Shown here: piece after piece, positions 1-7,948 of the stretch
Numbering within the stretch: the first letter of the stretch is position 1
How the letters are laid out: every line of letters starts with the position of its first letter
Assembly (NCBI RefSeq): GCF_016901995.1
Contig: NZ_JACJLE010000021.1
Location: forward strand, 1-63,759
Direction of reading: 5' to 3'
DNA length: 63,759 bases
DNA from: Bacteroides caecigallinarum
GTDB lineage: Bacteria; Bacteroidota; Bacteroidia; Bacteroidales; Bacteroidaceae
Translations under genes and position numbers: made by a program
The notes under the pieces: model-generated
Told to the model about the DNA's origin: nothing
Database searches by the model: none
What the model saw: the letters and a program-made list of their open reading frames with translations, nothing else

Positions 1-1
1 G

Positions 2-538
2 CCGGAAGTTGAGGGGTATTATCATGATTACAGGATAGTGCACATGGAGCATAGCGAGAAGGTGATAGAGGGATTGCGCTTTGTGTTTGTTGAGCTTCCG
101 AAGTTCAAGTCTCAGACTTTCAGTGAGAAGAAGATGCATGTTCTCTGGCTCCGCTATCTGACCGAAATAGGTGAAACGACTTATAATGTTCCTCAGGACC
201 TGATGTCCGTTCCGGAGATAAAGAAGGCTGTCGGACAGTTGGAACAGGGGGCTTTCAATGAGGCGCAGCTACAGGGTTATGATGACTTCTGGGATGCTGT
301 GAGAGTGGAAAGGACCCTTATGACTGATGCCTTGCGTGAAGGACATGCCAGAGGGCATGAAATGGGACTTGCAGAAGGTCGTGCAGAAGGTCGTGCAGAA
401 GGTCTTGAGGAAGGTTTGGAGAAAGGTCGTGCGGAGGAGCGTCTTGAGATAGCCCGGAACTTGAAATCATCGGGTATTCCTGTGGATGTGATAATAAAGA
501 GTACTGGTCTGAGTGAGGATGAAATAGCTGCACTATGA
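2..538 (+). CDS. Rpn family PD-(D/E)XK nuclease/putative transposase, C-terminal part (cut by window edge)
   Basis: The reading frame is open from base 2 with no stop, so the start lies upstream of the window; a GTG at 38 is only an internal codon. What is visible is the C-terminal part of the Rpn/PD-(D/E)XK transposase-nuclease family, whose members are linked to recombination or to transposon-like proteins. The catalytic N-terminal nuclease core is not in the window. The tail has six 12-base units at 371-442 coding AEGR-type tetrapeptides (AEGR AEGR AEGL EEGL EKGR AEER), a charged helical linker. It ends with a short helical module containing TGLSEDEI, typical of this family. A homologous protein is encoded in opposite orientation at the right edge. 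Family assignment is confident from the linker plus tail; whether the full gene is intact cannot be seen. Confidence 0.8.
   Translation, partial: PEVEGYYHDYRIVHMEHSEKVIEGLRFVFVELPKFKSQTFSEKKMHVLWLRYLTEIGETTYNVPQDLMSVPEIKKAVGQLEQGAFNEAQLQGYDDFWDAVRVERTLMTDALREGHARGHEMGLAEGRAEGRAEGLEEGLEKGRAEERLEIARNLKSSGIPVDVIIKSTGLSEDEIAAL
371..442 (+). repeat. In-frame 12-bp tandem repeats coding AEGR-type units
   Basis: Three near-identical 12-base units (GCAGAAGGTCGT type) are followed by three more diverged ones. They encode a repeated Ala-Glu-Gly-Arg linker in the Rpn-family protein. Since the unit is a multiple of three, copy-number change would alter length without breaking the frame. Confidence 0.85.
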
Positions 539-562
539 CTGATGATATTCTGAGTGTAGCCA

Positions 563-1678
563 TTATACCAGTTTATAAACCCCACCCGCCAAAGCACGCA
601 CCACACCTTTCATCTCCATTTCGAACAGTATGCCGGTCATTCTGTTTATAGGGATATTGGTATTGACGACAATAGTGTTTATCTGCAGTCCGTCAGGATT
701 CTTTTCCAATTGTGAAGTTACTAGTTCTTCCTCCGAAGTGAGGTCGGGGAACAGCTGGCGCTGTATGCCTTCGCGCGGACTGGATGTAGGGGTATAATCC
801 CAGTTCATTGCTTTTACCAGTTCTTCTGCGCTTTGCAGTAGTGTAGCCCTGTTGTTGCGGATAAGGGCATTGCAACCTATTGAAAATTCGTCGCCTATGC
901 GACCGGGGAAAGCGAAACAGTCGCGGTTATAGCTTTCGGCTATGTCGGCAGTGATCAGTGCGCCTCCTTTGGCTGCCGATTCCACTACTATGGTGGCATC
1001 GCTCATTCCTGCAACTATCCTGTTGCGCTTTATGAAATTCTGTCTGTCGGGATTTGTTCCGCTTGGGTATTCGGTCAGCAGTCCGCCATGATTGAGCATT
1101 TCGGCTGCCGTACGTCGGTGGACTGCCGGATAGATTCTGTCGAGGCCGTGTGCAAGTACGCCCACTGTGTCCATACCGTATTGGAGTGCTGCTCTATGGG
1201 CGTTTATGTCGATGCCGTATGCCAGGCCGCTTACAATAAGCACGTCGGGCATTATTTCATGCAGTTCGCTGATGAAGCGTTGGCAGATGTCTCTGCCGTA
1301 TTCGGTGGCATGGCGTGTGCCTACCAGGTTGATTATATGCAGGCTGTTCAGGTTGGCTGTACCTTTATAGAATAACAGCAAAGGGGCGTCGTCACATTCA
1401 CGTAGGCGCGACGGATAGTCCTCGTCGTTAAGTGTAAGACATCTGATACTGTTCTTCTCGGCAAAACGTATTTCTGCTTCACACAGGCGCAGCACATCGC
1501 AGTTGACTATCGCGTCAATCACTTTCTGTGATACGTCGGGCACAATGTCTTTAAGATTCTTGGCATTGCTGAATATTGTTGTGGCTGAGCCTGCCGCCTC
1601 CATCAGACGGTGTGCGCCTATCATGCCGAGTCCGGGCAGACGGGTGAGTGCCATTGTGTAAAGCAGTTCTTCGTTCAT
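563..1678 (-). CDS. dprA: DNA-processing protein DprA
   Basis: DprA binds incoming single-stranded DNA and loads RecA during natural transformation; in Bacteroidetes the gene is near universal even where competence is not shown. The 371-residue product has an N-terminal helix-hairpin-helix-like segment (LTRLPGLGMIGAHRL, about residues 12-26). The Rossmann-like DprA core follows, with the NLVGTRHATEYG strand-loop near residue 117, VSGLAYGIDINAHRAAL near 149 and GVLAHGLDRIYP near 173. The C-terminal 65 residues form the usual winged-helix domain. It lies 7 bp downstream of the thioesterase gene on the same strand, so the two are probably cotranscribed. Confidence 0.95.
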   Translation of the reverse strand: MNEELLYTMALTRLPGLGMIGAHRLMEAAGSATTIFSNAKNLKDIVPDVSQKVIDAIVNCDVLRLCEAEIRFAEKNSIRCLTLNDEDYPSRLRECDDAPLLLFYKGTANLNSLHIINLVGTRHATEYGRDICQRFISELHEIMPDVLIVSGLAYGIDINAHRAALQYGMDTVGVLAHGLDRIYPAVHRRTAAEMLNHGGLLTEYPSGTNPDRQNFIKRNRIVAGMSDATIVVESAAKGGALITADIAESYNRDCFAFPGRIGDEFSIGCNALIRNNRATLLQSAEELVKAMNWDYTPTSSPREGIQRQLFPDLTSEEELVTSQLEKNPDGLQINTIVVNTNIPINRMTGILFEMEMKGVVRALAGGVYKLV

Positions 1679-1685
1679 GGTGGTG

Positions 1686-2090
1686 TTATTCGCTGAAATA
1701 TGGTGAGAAGATAGTGTCGAATACCTCGCTGTCGCCCAAGCGGCCGTTTATCACGCATACGGTTTCCACTGTAGCTTTTATTACAGGCTTCATGTCGGGC
1801 AGACGGAAGATGTCCTGATAGAACACGTATTTTATTCCTTCCTTTTTGATGTAGAGTTTGGAGATGAATTCGTCGCCACTCTTCAGCGGTGTCTTGAAAG
1901 CCATGTTCAGTCTTGCCACTACAGGGTCTATGCCTTCGTCGTGAAGGCGTGCGAAACTTACTCCCAAGGATGAGAGGAACTCGTGGCGGGTGTGTTCGAT
2001 GTAGTGCTGATAATTGGCATTGTTCACTATGCCCTGAAGGTCGCATTCGTAGTCGCGCACTTTCATTTGCAGTTCGAAGATGTATTTCAT
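1686..2090 (-). CDS. Acyl-CoA thioesterase, 4-hydroxybenzoyl-CoA thioesterase (YbgC-like) family
   Basis: This is a single hot-dog-fold domain of 134 residues, the normal length for YbgC/FcbC-type acyl-CoA thioesterases. The motif VRDYECDLQGIVNNANYQHY holds the conserved Asp and the Asn-Asn-x-x-Y helix start of the family. An upstream ATG at 2129 would add 13 residues (MSTSQLVTNFKTQ), but these are translated from the octamer repeat in the spacer, so the ATG at 2090 (MKYIFEL) is preferred. It lies just upstream of dprA. The substrate cannot be told from sequence; a role in turnover of acyl-CoA or acyl-ACP is likely from the family. Confidence 0.88.
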   Translation of the reverse strand: MKYIFELQMKVRDYECDLQGIVNNANYQHYIEHTRHEFLSSLGVSFARLHDEGIDPVVARLNMAFKTPLKSGDEFISKLYIKKEGIKYVFYQDIFRLPDMKPVIKATVETVCVINGRLGDSEVFDTIFSPYFSE

Positions 2091-2101
2091 TTGAGTTTTA
2101 A

Positions 2102-2187
2102 AATTAGTTACTAGTTGACTAGTTGACAAGTTGACGAGGTTACCATCCGGATGGAGAACCTTGTCAACTTGTAACTGAAGCCTTGTC
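2102..2187. repeat. Octamer-built intergenic inverted repeat, copy 1
   Basis: The left arm has tandem 8-base units of AGTTGACN type and the right arm the complement (CTTGTCAA). They surround a small palindrome (CCATCCGGATGG). It lies in the divergent spacer between the thioesterase and dihydrouridine synthase genes. Related copies occur at 3212-3282, 5377-5465 and 6919-7024. Confidence 0.8.
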
Positions 2188-2201
2188 GCCTTTTATTATC
2201 A

Positions 2202-2209
2202 CAAACATA
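2202..2209 (-). promoter_or_regulatory. Possible -7 element for thioesterase-dprA
   Basis: CAAACATA on the plus strand reads TATGTTTG on the minus strand, matching the Bacteroidetes -7 consensus TAnnTTTG. It would give a leader of about 105 bases containing the octamer repeat. No well-spaced -33 element was found. Confidence 0.4.
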
Positions 2210-2234
2210 CGGAAAAATCCTCTTATATCTATCG

Positions 2235-2261
2235 TTGCAAGGAATATTCTTCATATTTTTG
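2235..2261 (+). promoter_or_regulatory. Promoter of dihydrouridine synthase gene (leaderless layout)
   Basis: TTG at 2235-2237 and TATTTTTG at 2254-2261 (16-base spacer) resemble the Bacteroidetes -33/-7 elements. The chosen ATG at 2267 lies only 5 bases after the -7 element, so the transcript would have no leader or almost none. Confidence 0.6.
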
Positions 2262-2266
2262 CATCT

Positions 2267-3208
2267 ATGGATAAGGAACTTAAGATTTTTGCGGCTCCGT
2301 TGCAGGGTTTTACGGAGGCTGCATGGCGTGTGGCGCATAATGAAGTGTTTGGCGGGGTGGATGCTTATTTCACTCCCTTCATCAGATATGAGAAAGGCGG
2401 ACTGCGCAATAAGGACAGGCGCGAGGTATTGCCTGAGAATAATCGTGGCATAAGGCTGATTCCTCAGATTATGGCTTCCGAGCCGGAAGAAATGGAGGCT
2501 TTGGCAGATTTCATTGTTTCTTTAGGATATAAAGAGATTGACCTCAATATGGGTTGCCCTTTTCCGCTGATAGCGAACAGGGGGAAGGGTAGCGGCATAT
2601 TGCAATATCCTGAAAAGGTGGCTGCGCTTATGGAGTGCATTAATGCTTATGCGGCAGACGGTATAAGCTTCAGTGTGAAGATGAGGCTGGGGCAGGTTTC
2701 TGCAGATGAATGGAAAGAGATACTTCCTGCAATAAATGCATCCGAGGTGAAGATGGTTACTCTTCATCCTCGTATAGGAAAGCAGCAGTATAAGGGTGAG
2801 GTGGATATGGAGACTTTTGCGGAGTTCTATAATGAATGCCGCAAGCGGTTGGTGTATAATGGCGATTTGTGCAGAGTGGCATATATAAACAGGATTGTCG
2901 AGCAGTTTCCTGACTTGTATGGAGTGATGATAGGTCGCGGACTGCTTGCCGACGGTGCTTTGGCTGCCGGATATAAATCAGGTTCGGAACTTAAACAGGA
3001 CGAGCTGTATGCCAAGGTGCGCCGTATGCACTCTCTGATGTATCAAAGATATTCGGAAACTATCGAGGGCGGCGATGCACAGCTTCTTCTTAAAATGAAG
3101 TCGATGTGGGAGTACTGGCTTCCCGAACTTGATAAAAAGAAAAGGAAAGCCATTCACAAGGCAAATAAGCTGTCAGTCTATCTGAACGAAGTAGAGGGAG
3201 TTAGGTAA
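2267..3208 (+). CDS. tRNA-dihydrouridine synthase family protein
   Basis: Dus enzymes reduce uridines in tRNA D-loops with FMN and NADPH. The 313-residue protein starts with the FMN-barrel strand IFAAPLQGFTEAAWR. It has the catalytic cysteine in NMGCPFPLI, the FMN-binding SVKMRLGQ strand, LHPRIGKQQYKGEVD, the VYNGDL strand and MIGRGLLAD near the end of the barrel. An open frame extends back to 2183, but the ATG at 2267 is chosen because the Dus fold begins directly there and a -7 promoter element sits 5 bases before it. Closest to the DusC-like branch common in Bacteroidetes; the exact uridine modified is not known from sequence. Confidence 0.9.
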   Translation: MDKELKIFAAPLQGFTEAAWRVAHNEVFGGVDAYFTPFIRYEKGGLRNKDRREVLPENNRGIRLIPQIMASEPEEMEALADFIVSLGYKEIDLNMGCPFPLIANRGKGSGILQYPEKVAALMECINAYAADGISFSVKMRLGQVSADEWKEILPAINASEVKMVTLHPRIGKQQYKGEVDMETFAEFYNECRKRLVYNGDLCRVAYINRIVEQFPDLYGVMIGRGLLADGALAAGYKSGSELKQDELYAKVRRMHSLMYQRYSETIEGGDAQLLLKMKSMWEYWLPELDKKKRKAIHKANKLSVYLNEVEGVR

Positions 3209-3211
3209 CAA

Positions 3212-3282
3212 GTAAACAAATTGACTAGGCCCTCCATCCGGTTGGGATCCTTGTCAACTTGTCAACTGAAGCCTTGTCAACT
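3212..3282. repeat. Octamer-built intergenic inverted repeat, copy 2
   Basis: It sits between two convergent genes (dihydrouridine synthase and DUF2851) and has CTTGTCAACTTGTCAACT-type tandem octamers in the right arm, with a weaker left arm. The centre shares CCATCCGG with copy 1. It could form a hairpin in either transcript. Confidence 0.7.
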
Positions 3283-4539
3283 CTTTTTCAAATACTCAAA
3301 CCCGATGCGGCAGTACAGGCATTTCTTCGGGTCGCAGTAACTCTTTTTCAGCTGTATCAGAGCCTGGCTGTCGCCTGCATGTGCGGCTTCCACTCCGCAT
3401 TCTTTCCACATTCGTGTGATGAAATTGTTTTCCGGTTTCAGAGTTTCAAGCATCTCTGATGCGCGGGCTGTAAGGCGGTTTATTCCTCTGTGCTTGCCGT
3501 AGGCATAGAGAAACGGTATTACAGTGTTTATAATAAGCAGGTTAATTGATGATGTGCTGAGGCTTTTCTTTACGGGAGTGGATACTTCGCCAAAGGTATA
3601 GTGCGTAATCCAGTATTCCGAGGTGTCTGTTTCAAGCATAGGCCTCAGTTGTTCTATCGTTTCTGCTTCGAGAATTCTAGACAGCAGTCCCTGAGATGTG
3701 TGATACAGTTTTGCCAGCTGTGCAATCCTTACGTGAGGAAAATTTCCGGGGCGCATGCGCAGCAGTTTCCAGCGGCAGTTGTCCGAGGTTGTGAAACCGA
3801 ACTTGTGTTTCAGGTATGTATATTCTTTCAGTAATTTGTCGGTATATTCATCGTATGTGGCATCAAGCAGTCCTGCCTGTCCGAAGAAGATGGCCTCTAT
3901 CTGGAACAGACTGTCGCGGTGTTTATCTACTGCCCTTAGCGGAATGGTCTGTGCCCACAGTTCGAATGCTTCGCTGTTGGTTCCGAAGCCGAAATTGCGC
4001 GCCAGGGTGATGAAGAACACGTCTTCCCAGTTATTGTTATATTTTCCCATCAGTCTCATTATGCGTTCCGTCTTTTCTTCGAAACGCTCTATCTGGAGTG
4101 TGTTCAGCCAACTGTGCATCAGTAGTTTGGACAGCGACGGGATGAGCCTGTAGCAGGCAGGATAGTGTGCCGTGCGTATCAGCTCGTTGTAGCTATCTAC
4201 AAGGTAAGTGGGGTAGTGCAGCTCCATCTGTGGAATCTTCTCGCCGTTCGGTCGGCATGGTTCATAGTCGATGTCGGACGCTATGTGGAGAATTACATTG
4301 TCGTAATCGGAATTGGTGTCATGATGATGTAGTTTCCAGTCGGAAGCTTTGAGGTGTATCTCTATGTTTCCCACCCATAACACACCGCCTATCTTTATTT
4401 TGGCATTGAAGAAGTCGGGACCGGCGTTTGTGTTCCATAATCCCGGGTCGATGACTTCCACTTCCATGCCGTCTGTAGTACGTAACGGCTTAAGCGGGAA
4501 AAGTTTGTGTTTCCATACGTAATGTAAAAGTTGTTCCAT
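3277..4539 (-). CDS. DUF2851 family protein
   Basis: This 420-residue protein matches the DUF2851 family found mainly in Bacteroidetes. Recognisable parts are the N-terminal MEQLLHYVWKHKLF, the GLWNTNAGPDFFNAKI segment near residue 34, the NIEIHLKASDWKLHHHD stretch, and a C-terminal cysteine cluster (CDPKKCLYCRIG) that may bind metal. The first part (GPDFxxA, GxIEIH, W..H.H) resembles a PD-(D/E)XK-type nuclease core, but no activity is established for the family as far as I know. No signal peptide is seen, so it is cytoplasmic. It faces dapB divergently and converges on the dihydrouridine synthase gene. Confidence 0.85.
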   Translation of the reverse strand: MEQLLHYVWKHKLFPLKPLRTTDGMEVEVIDPGLWNTNAGPDFFNAKIKIGGVLWVGNIEIHLKASDWKLHHHDTNSDYDNVILHIASDIDYEPCRPNGEKIPQMELHYPTYLVDSYNELIRTAHYPACYRLIPSLSKLLMHSWLNTLQIERFEEKTERIMRLMGKYNNNWEDVFFITLARNFGFGTNSEAFELWAQTIPLRAVDKHRDSLFQIEAIFFGQAGLLDATYDEYTDKLLKEYTYLKHKFGFTTSDNCRWKLLRMRPGNFPHVRIAQLAKLYHTSQGLLSRILEAETIEQLRPMLETDTSEYWITHYTFGEVSTPVKKSLSTSSINLLIINTVIPFLYAYGKHRGINRLTARASEMLETLKPENNFITRMWKECGVEAAHAGDSQALIQLKKSYCDPKKCLYCRIGFEYLKKS

Positions 4540-4590
4540 GCTAACGAGTGTAAATATTGCCTAAATGTAATGATTTATAATGAAAAGCAT

Positions 4591-4598
4591 TATCTTTG
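4591..4598 (+). promoter_or_regulatory. -7 promoter element of dapB
   Basis: TATCTTTG matches TAnnTTTG and lies 22 bases before the dapB ATG. The -33 region is not well conserved. Confidence 0.55.
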
Positions 4599-4620
4599 TG
4601 GCTAAAATAAATCGAAAAAT

Positions 4621-5376
4621 ATGAAGATAGCATTAATTGGATATGGAAAAATGGGCAAAGAGATAGAAAAGATTGCCCTTTCACGCGGACATGAGATTGT
4701 TAGCATCATAGATATAAACAATACACAGGATTTCGAGTCGGAAGCGTTTCGTTCGGCTGATGTGGCAATAGAGTTTACAGCTCCTTCTGTGGCTTACAAC
4801 AACTGCTTGTCAGCTTTCAAGAATGGTGTAAAGGTAGTTTCAGGCAGTACAGGATGGATGGGCGAACATGGTGATGAGATGCGCCGCATGTGTGCCGAAG
4901 AAGGTGCCACTCTGTTCTGGTCGTCAAACTTCAGTCTTGGCGTGGCTATATTCTCAGCCGTAAACAAATATCTAGCTCGCATAATGAATAATTTCCCGGG
5001 ATATGATGTGTCAATGGTGGAAACTCATCACATTCACAAGCTTGACGCTCCAAGCGGTACTGCCATTACTTTGGCTGAAGGTATTCTGGAGAACCTTGAC
5101 CGCAAGGACAAATGGGTGATGGGAACACTTACCGCACCGGACGGAACTGTGACAGGTACCACTGAGTGTGCTCCAAACGAAATGCCGGTGAGCGCTATAC
5201 GTCGCGACGAGGTGCCTGGTATTCATACAATAACATACGAATCTGAAGCTGATTCTATCATAATCACTCACGATGCAAAGAACCGTAAGGGATTTGCCCT
5301 TGGTGCTGTGCTTGCAGCTGAATATACTGCTGAACATACAGGATTCTTGGGTATGAATGATTTGTTTAACTTTTAA
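4621..5376 (+). CDS. dapB: 4-hydroxy-tetrahydrodipicolinate reductase
   Basis: DapB makes tetrahydrodipicolinate with NAD(P)H in the lysine/diaminopimelate pathway. The 251-residue product has the N-terminal dinucleotide motif GYGKMGKEI, VVSGSTGW, and the active-site signature HHIHKLDAPSGTA with its catalytic His and Lys and the SGT that binds substrate carboxylates. It is slightly shorter than the E. coli enzyme, as usual for Bacteroidetes. Downstream lies an octamer repeat and then two signal peptidase genes in the same direction, an arrangement that suggests an operon punctuated by repeats. Confidence 0.96.
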   Translation: MKIALIGYGKMGKEIEKIALSRGHEIVSIIDINNTQDFESEAFRSADVAIEFTAPSVAYNNCLSAFKNGVKVVSGSTGWMGEHGDEMRRMCAEEGATLFWSSNFSLGVAIFSAVNKYLARIMNNFPGYDVSMVETHHIHKLDAPSGTAITLAEGILENLDRKDKWVMGTLTAPDGTVTGTTECAPNEMPVSAIRRDEVPGIHTITYESEADSIIITHDAKNRKGFALGAVLAAEYTAEHTGFLGMNDLFNF

Positions 5377-5465
5377 GTTGACAAGGCTTTAGTTACAAGT
5401 CAACAAGGTTCTGGAAACCATATACTAGAGACCTTGTCAACTCGTCAACTTGTCAACTAGTAACT
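5377..5465. repeat. Octamer-built intergenic inverted repeat, copy 3
   Basis: The left arm begins right after the dapB stop (GTTGACAAGGCTTTAGTTACAAG). The right arm contains four successive octamers of CTTGTCAA/CTCGTCAA/CTAGTAAC type. It fills almost the whole spacer between dapB and lepB. Confidence 0.8.
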
Positions 5466-5489
5466 AACTCATAAACTCAAAAACTCAAA

Positions 5490-6914
5490 ATGATACAGGC
5501 ATCACGCAAACAATGGATAAAGTTCGCCATAGCAATGGTTCTTTATCTGGCATTCATCATCTGGCTGAAGAGCTGGCTTGGTATAGTTGCCATACCGTTT
5601 ATCTTCGATGTTTATATAACCAAGAAAATACCTTGGACATGGTGGAAGAAATCTACCAATCCGCTTGTCGTAACCGTGATGAGCTGGGTGGATGCCATCG
5701 TATTCGCTTTGGTTGCAGTATATTTCGTCAATCTGTATTTCTTCCAGAACTACGTCATTCCTTCGTCTTCGCTGGAGAAGTCGTTGCTTGTGGGTGACTA
5801 TCTGTTTGTAAGCAAGATGAGCTATGGAGCTAGAATTCCGCAGACTCCGCTTCACATGCCGCTTACTCAGCACACTCTTCCGGTGTTCAACTGCAAGTCG
5901 TATCTGGAATGGCCTAAATGGGACTATAAGCGTGTGGAAGCTCTCGGTCATGTGCAGCTTAACGATATCGTGGTGTTCAACTTCCCTGCAGGTGATACTG
6001 TGGCTACAGCCATGCCGGCAGAGGATATCTACCGCATAAGCTATCAGGCTGGTAAGGAACTTTCCAAACCTATCGATATGTCAACGCTCACTCCGCTGCA
6101 GCAGCGTGATGTATATGACTATTATTATGCTGTGGGCCGCAGATATATTGATGAAAACAAGTCTATGTTCGGTGAAGTGGTGAGCCGTCCTGTTGACAGA
6201 CGCGAGAACTATGTGAAACGCTGCGTAGGACTTCCTGGACAGACTCTTGAAATAAAAAACAAGATAGTTTATCTTGACGGTAAGGCAAACAAGGAGCCGG
6301 ACAATGTACAGTACAGATATTTCGTACAGACCACACGTCAGCTTCCTGATGAACTGTGCAAAGAACTTGGCCTAAGTCAGGAAGACCTTATGGCTTACTA
6401 TCCGCAAGAATCGGTTTATAACATTCCGCTTACAGAGAAAGCCAAGGCTGCTTTGCTTGCACGCAAGGATCTTGTGAAATCAATAACAGATGTTCCGGGT
6501 GATGATGCGGGAGGCTTGTATCCTGTAAATAAGCTCACTGGATGGACAACCGATAATTACGGACCTGTATGGATTCCTAAGAAGGGTGAGACAATAGAAC
6601 TGACAATAGACAATCTTCCTATATACGAGCGCCCTATACATGTGTACGAAGGCAATAAGCTGGAAGTGAAGGACGGCAAAATCTATATCAACGGCGAGGA
6701 AACAAACAAATATACCTTCCGTATGGACTATTACTGGATGATGGGTGACAACCGTCATAATTCAGCCGACTCACGTTTCTGGGGATTTGTTCCTGAGGAT
6801 CATATCGTGGGTAAGCCTATCTTCATCTGGCTGTCGCTCGACAAGGACAGAGGATGGTTTGACGGAAAAGTACGCTGGAACAGATTGTTTAAATTTGTGG
6901 ATAATATAAAATAA
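5490..6914 (+). CDS. lepB: Signal peptidase I
   Basis: LepB cleaves signal peptides from proteins leaving the Sec translocon. The 474-residue protein has hydrophobic segments at about 13-45 and 60-85. The S26 boxes follow: IPSSSLEKSL, which by ungapped alignment to the E. coli IPSGSM box places the nucleophile at Ser94; YVKRCVGLPG with general-base Lys243; and MGDNRHNSADSR near the C-terminus. It is longer than proteobacterial LepB because of an insert of roughly 100 residues between boxes D and E and another before box D. All catalytic residues are present, so this should be the working enzyme. The paralogue downstream lacks them. Confidence 0.95.
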   Translation: MIQASRKQWIKFAIAMVLYLAFIIWLKSWLGIVAIPFIFDVYITKKIPWTWWKKSTNPLVVTVMSWVDAIVFALVAVYFVNLYFFQNYVIPSSSLEKSLLVGDYLFVSKMSYGARIPQTPLHMPLTQHTLPVFNCKSYLEWPKWDYKRVEALGHVQLNDIVVFNFPAGDTVATAMPAEDIYRISYQAGKELSKPIDMSTLTPLQQRDVYDYYYAVGRRYIDENKSMFGEVVSRPVDRRENYVKRCVGLPGQTLEIKNKIVYLDGKANKEPDNVQYRYFVQTTRQLPDELCKELGLSQEDLMAYYPQESVYNIPLTEKAKAALLARKDLVKSITDVPGDDAGGLYPVNKLTGWTTDNYGPVWIPKKGETIELTIDNLPIYERPIHVYEGNKLEVKDGKIYINGEETNKYTFRMDYYWMMGDNRHNSADSRFWGFVPEDHIVGKPIFIWLSLDKDRGWFDGKVRWNRLFKFVDNIK

Positions 6915-6918
6915 TAGG

Positions 6919-7024
6919 AACAAGGTTTCAGTTACAAGTTGACAAGGCTTTACCCCCGAATGACGACCATAGGTCAGCGAAGCTAAACCTTGTCAACTTG
7001 TTAACTTGTCATCTTGTTAACTAA
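6919..7024. repeat. Octamer-built intergenic inverted repeat, copy 4
   Basis: ACAAGTTGACAAGGCTT on the left and ACCTTGTCAACTTGTTAACTTGTCATC on the right surround a unique centre of about 35 bases. It lies between the active lepB and the degenerate lepB-like gene. Confidence 0.75.
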
Positions 7025-7030
7025 TTAATA

Positions 7031-7939
7031 ATGAAACCCTGGCTGACATATATCAGAGTCATAGTCATAGCCGTACTGGCGGTGATTATAGTCAGAACCC
7101 TGTTTGTCACATCATGTTTTATACCTTCTTCAGGCATGGAGAACACACTTTACCGAGGAGAGGGAGTCCTGGTGGGCAAATGGAGTTACGGCTGGCGTGT
7201 GCCTCTGCAGTCGGTGTTCGGCTATAAAAGGCTGCTTCCTTCGGAAGTCAGACAGGGTGATATAGTGGTATTCAATAATCCTATGCCTGCGGATACGTCA
7301 TTGTCAATAGACAGGAGAGAACTCTATATCAGCAGATGCATAGGAACTCCGGGGGATACGCTGATGCTGAACAATCAGCTTATTGCTGAGGGAACAGATG
7401 TGTTCAGTCCTGATACAAAGGCGCTTTATTCCTATCCTGCAGACAGTGAAGAGGTTATGGACAGTGTGCTTCATTCTCTTGGAATAACGGACAACCAGCT
7501 TGCAGGATATACTCCGGAAGGTAATTATATCAGGAGTTTCAGTTATTACGAACATTATCTCATCACACAAAGACTTGACAGAAAGGTTAAGCTTGTGCCA
7601 CTTTATCCGGAGAACAGCCGTAAGGCATATCCTTTCGTCGTTCCGCAGAAGGGTATTCCCGTAAAGATATATCCGTGGAATGCAGCTTTGATAGGTAATA
7701 TGATAACTCTGCATGAGAAACGTAATGCATCCATGAAAGGCGACACGGTGTTTGTGAACGGAAAGCCGGTGAAAGAATATACATTCTCGCAGGATTATTA
7801 TTGGATGGTGTCCAACGATCCTGTAAATATTAACGATTCGCGCCTGTTTGGCTTTGTGCCGGAAAGTCACATCATAGGCAAGGCATTAAGAATATGGTAT
7901 CCTTCGAAGAAGGGACGGTTCATGAAAAAAATTCAATAG
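7031..7939 (+). CDS. Signal peptidase I homologue with catalytic residues lost (pseudo-peptidase)
   Basis: The 302-residue protein keeps the S26 fold layout of LepB: one N-terminal membrane segment (about 7-30), an IPSSGMENTL box, YISRCIGTPGD, and the C-terminal NDSRLFGFVPESHIIGKA. Aligned without gaps to the neighbour, the nucleophile Ser is Gly35 and the general-base Lys is Ser101. The box E GDN is also changed (MVSNDPVNINDSR). The frame is intact over its full length and the fold motifs are well kept, which argues against simple decay. I infer a non-catalytic role, for example a LepB partner or substrate binder. It follows lepB with only a repeat between them and precedes the WbqC-like gene by 9 bp. 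Confidence 0.85.
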   Translation: MKPWLTYIRVIVIAVLAVIIVRTLFVTSCFIPSSGMENTLYRGEGVLVGKWSYGWRVPLQSVFGYKRLLPSEVRQGDIVVFNNPMPADTSLSIDRRELYISRCIGTPGDTLMLNNQLIAEGTDVFSPDTKALYSYPADSEEVMDSVLHSLGITDNQLAGYTPEGNYIRSFSYYEHYLITQRLDRKVKLVPLYPENSRKAYPFVVPQKGIPVKIYPWNAALIGNMITLHEKRNASMKGDTVFVNGKPVKEYTFSQDYYWMVSNDPVNINDSRLFGFVPESHIIGKALRIWYPSKKGRFMKKIQ

Positions 7940-7948
7940 ACACAGAAG

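Noticed and set aside
277..606. Minus-strand frames rich in Pro/Ser opposite the AEGR repeats (also 63354-63588 plus strand)
   Set aside because: They exist only because the tandem repeats are open in other frames.
2091..2129. Thirteen extra N-terminal residues of the thioesterase
   Set aside because: They are translated from the intergenic octamer repeat and precede the conserved fold; the ATG at 2090 fits the family.
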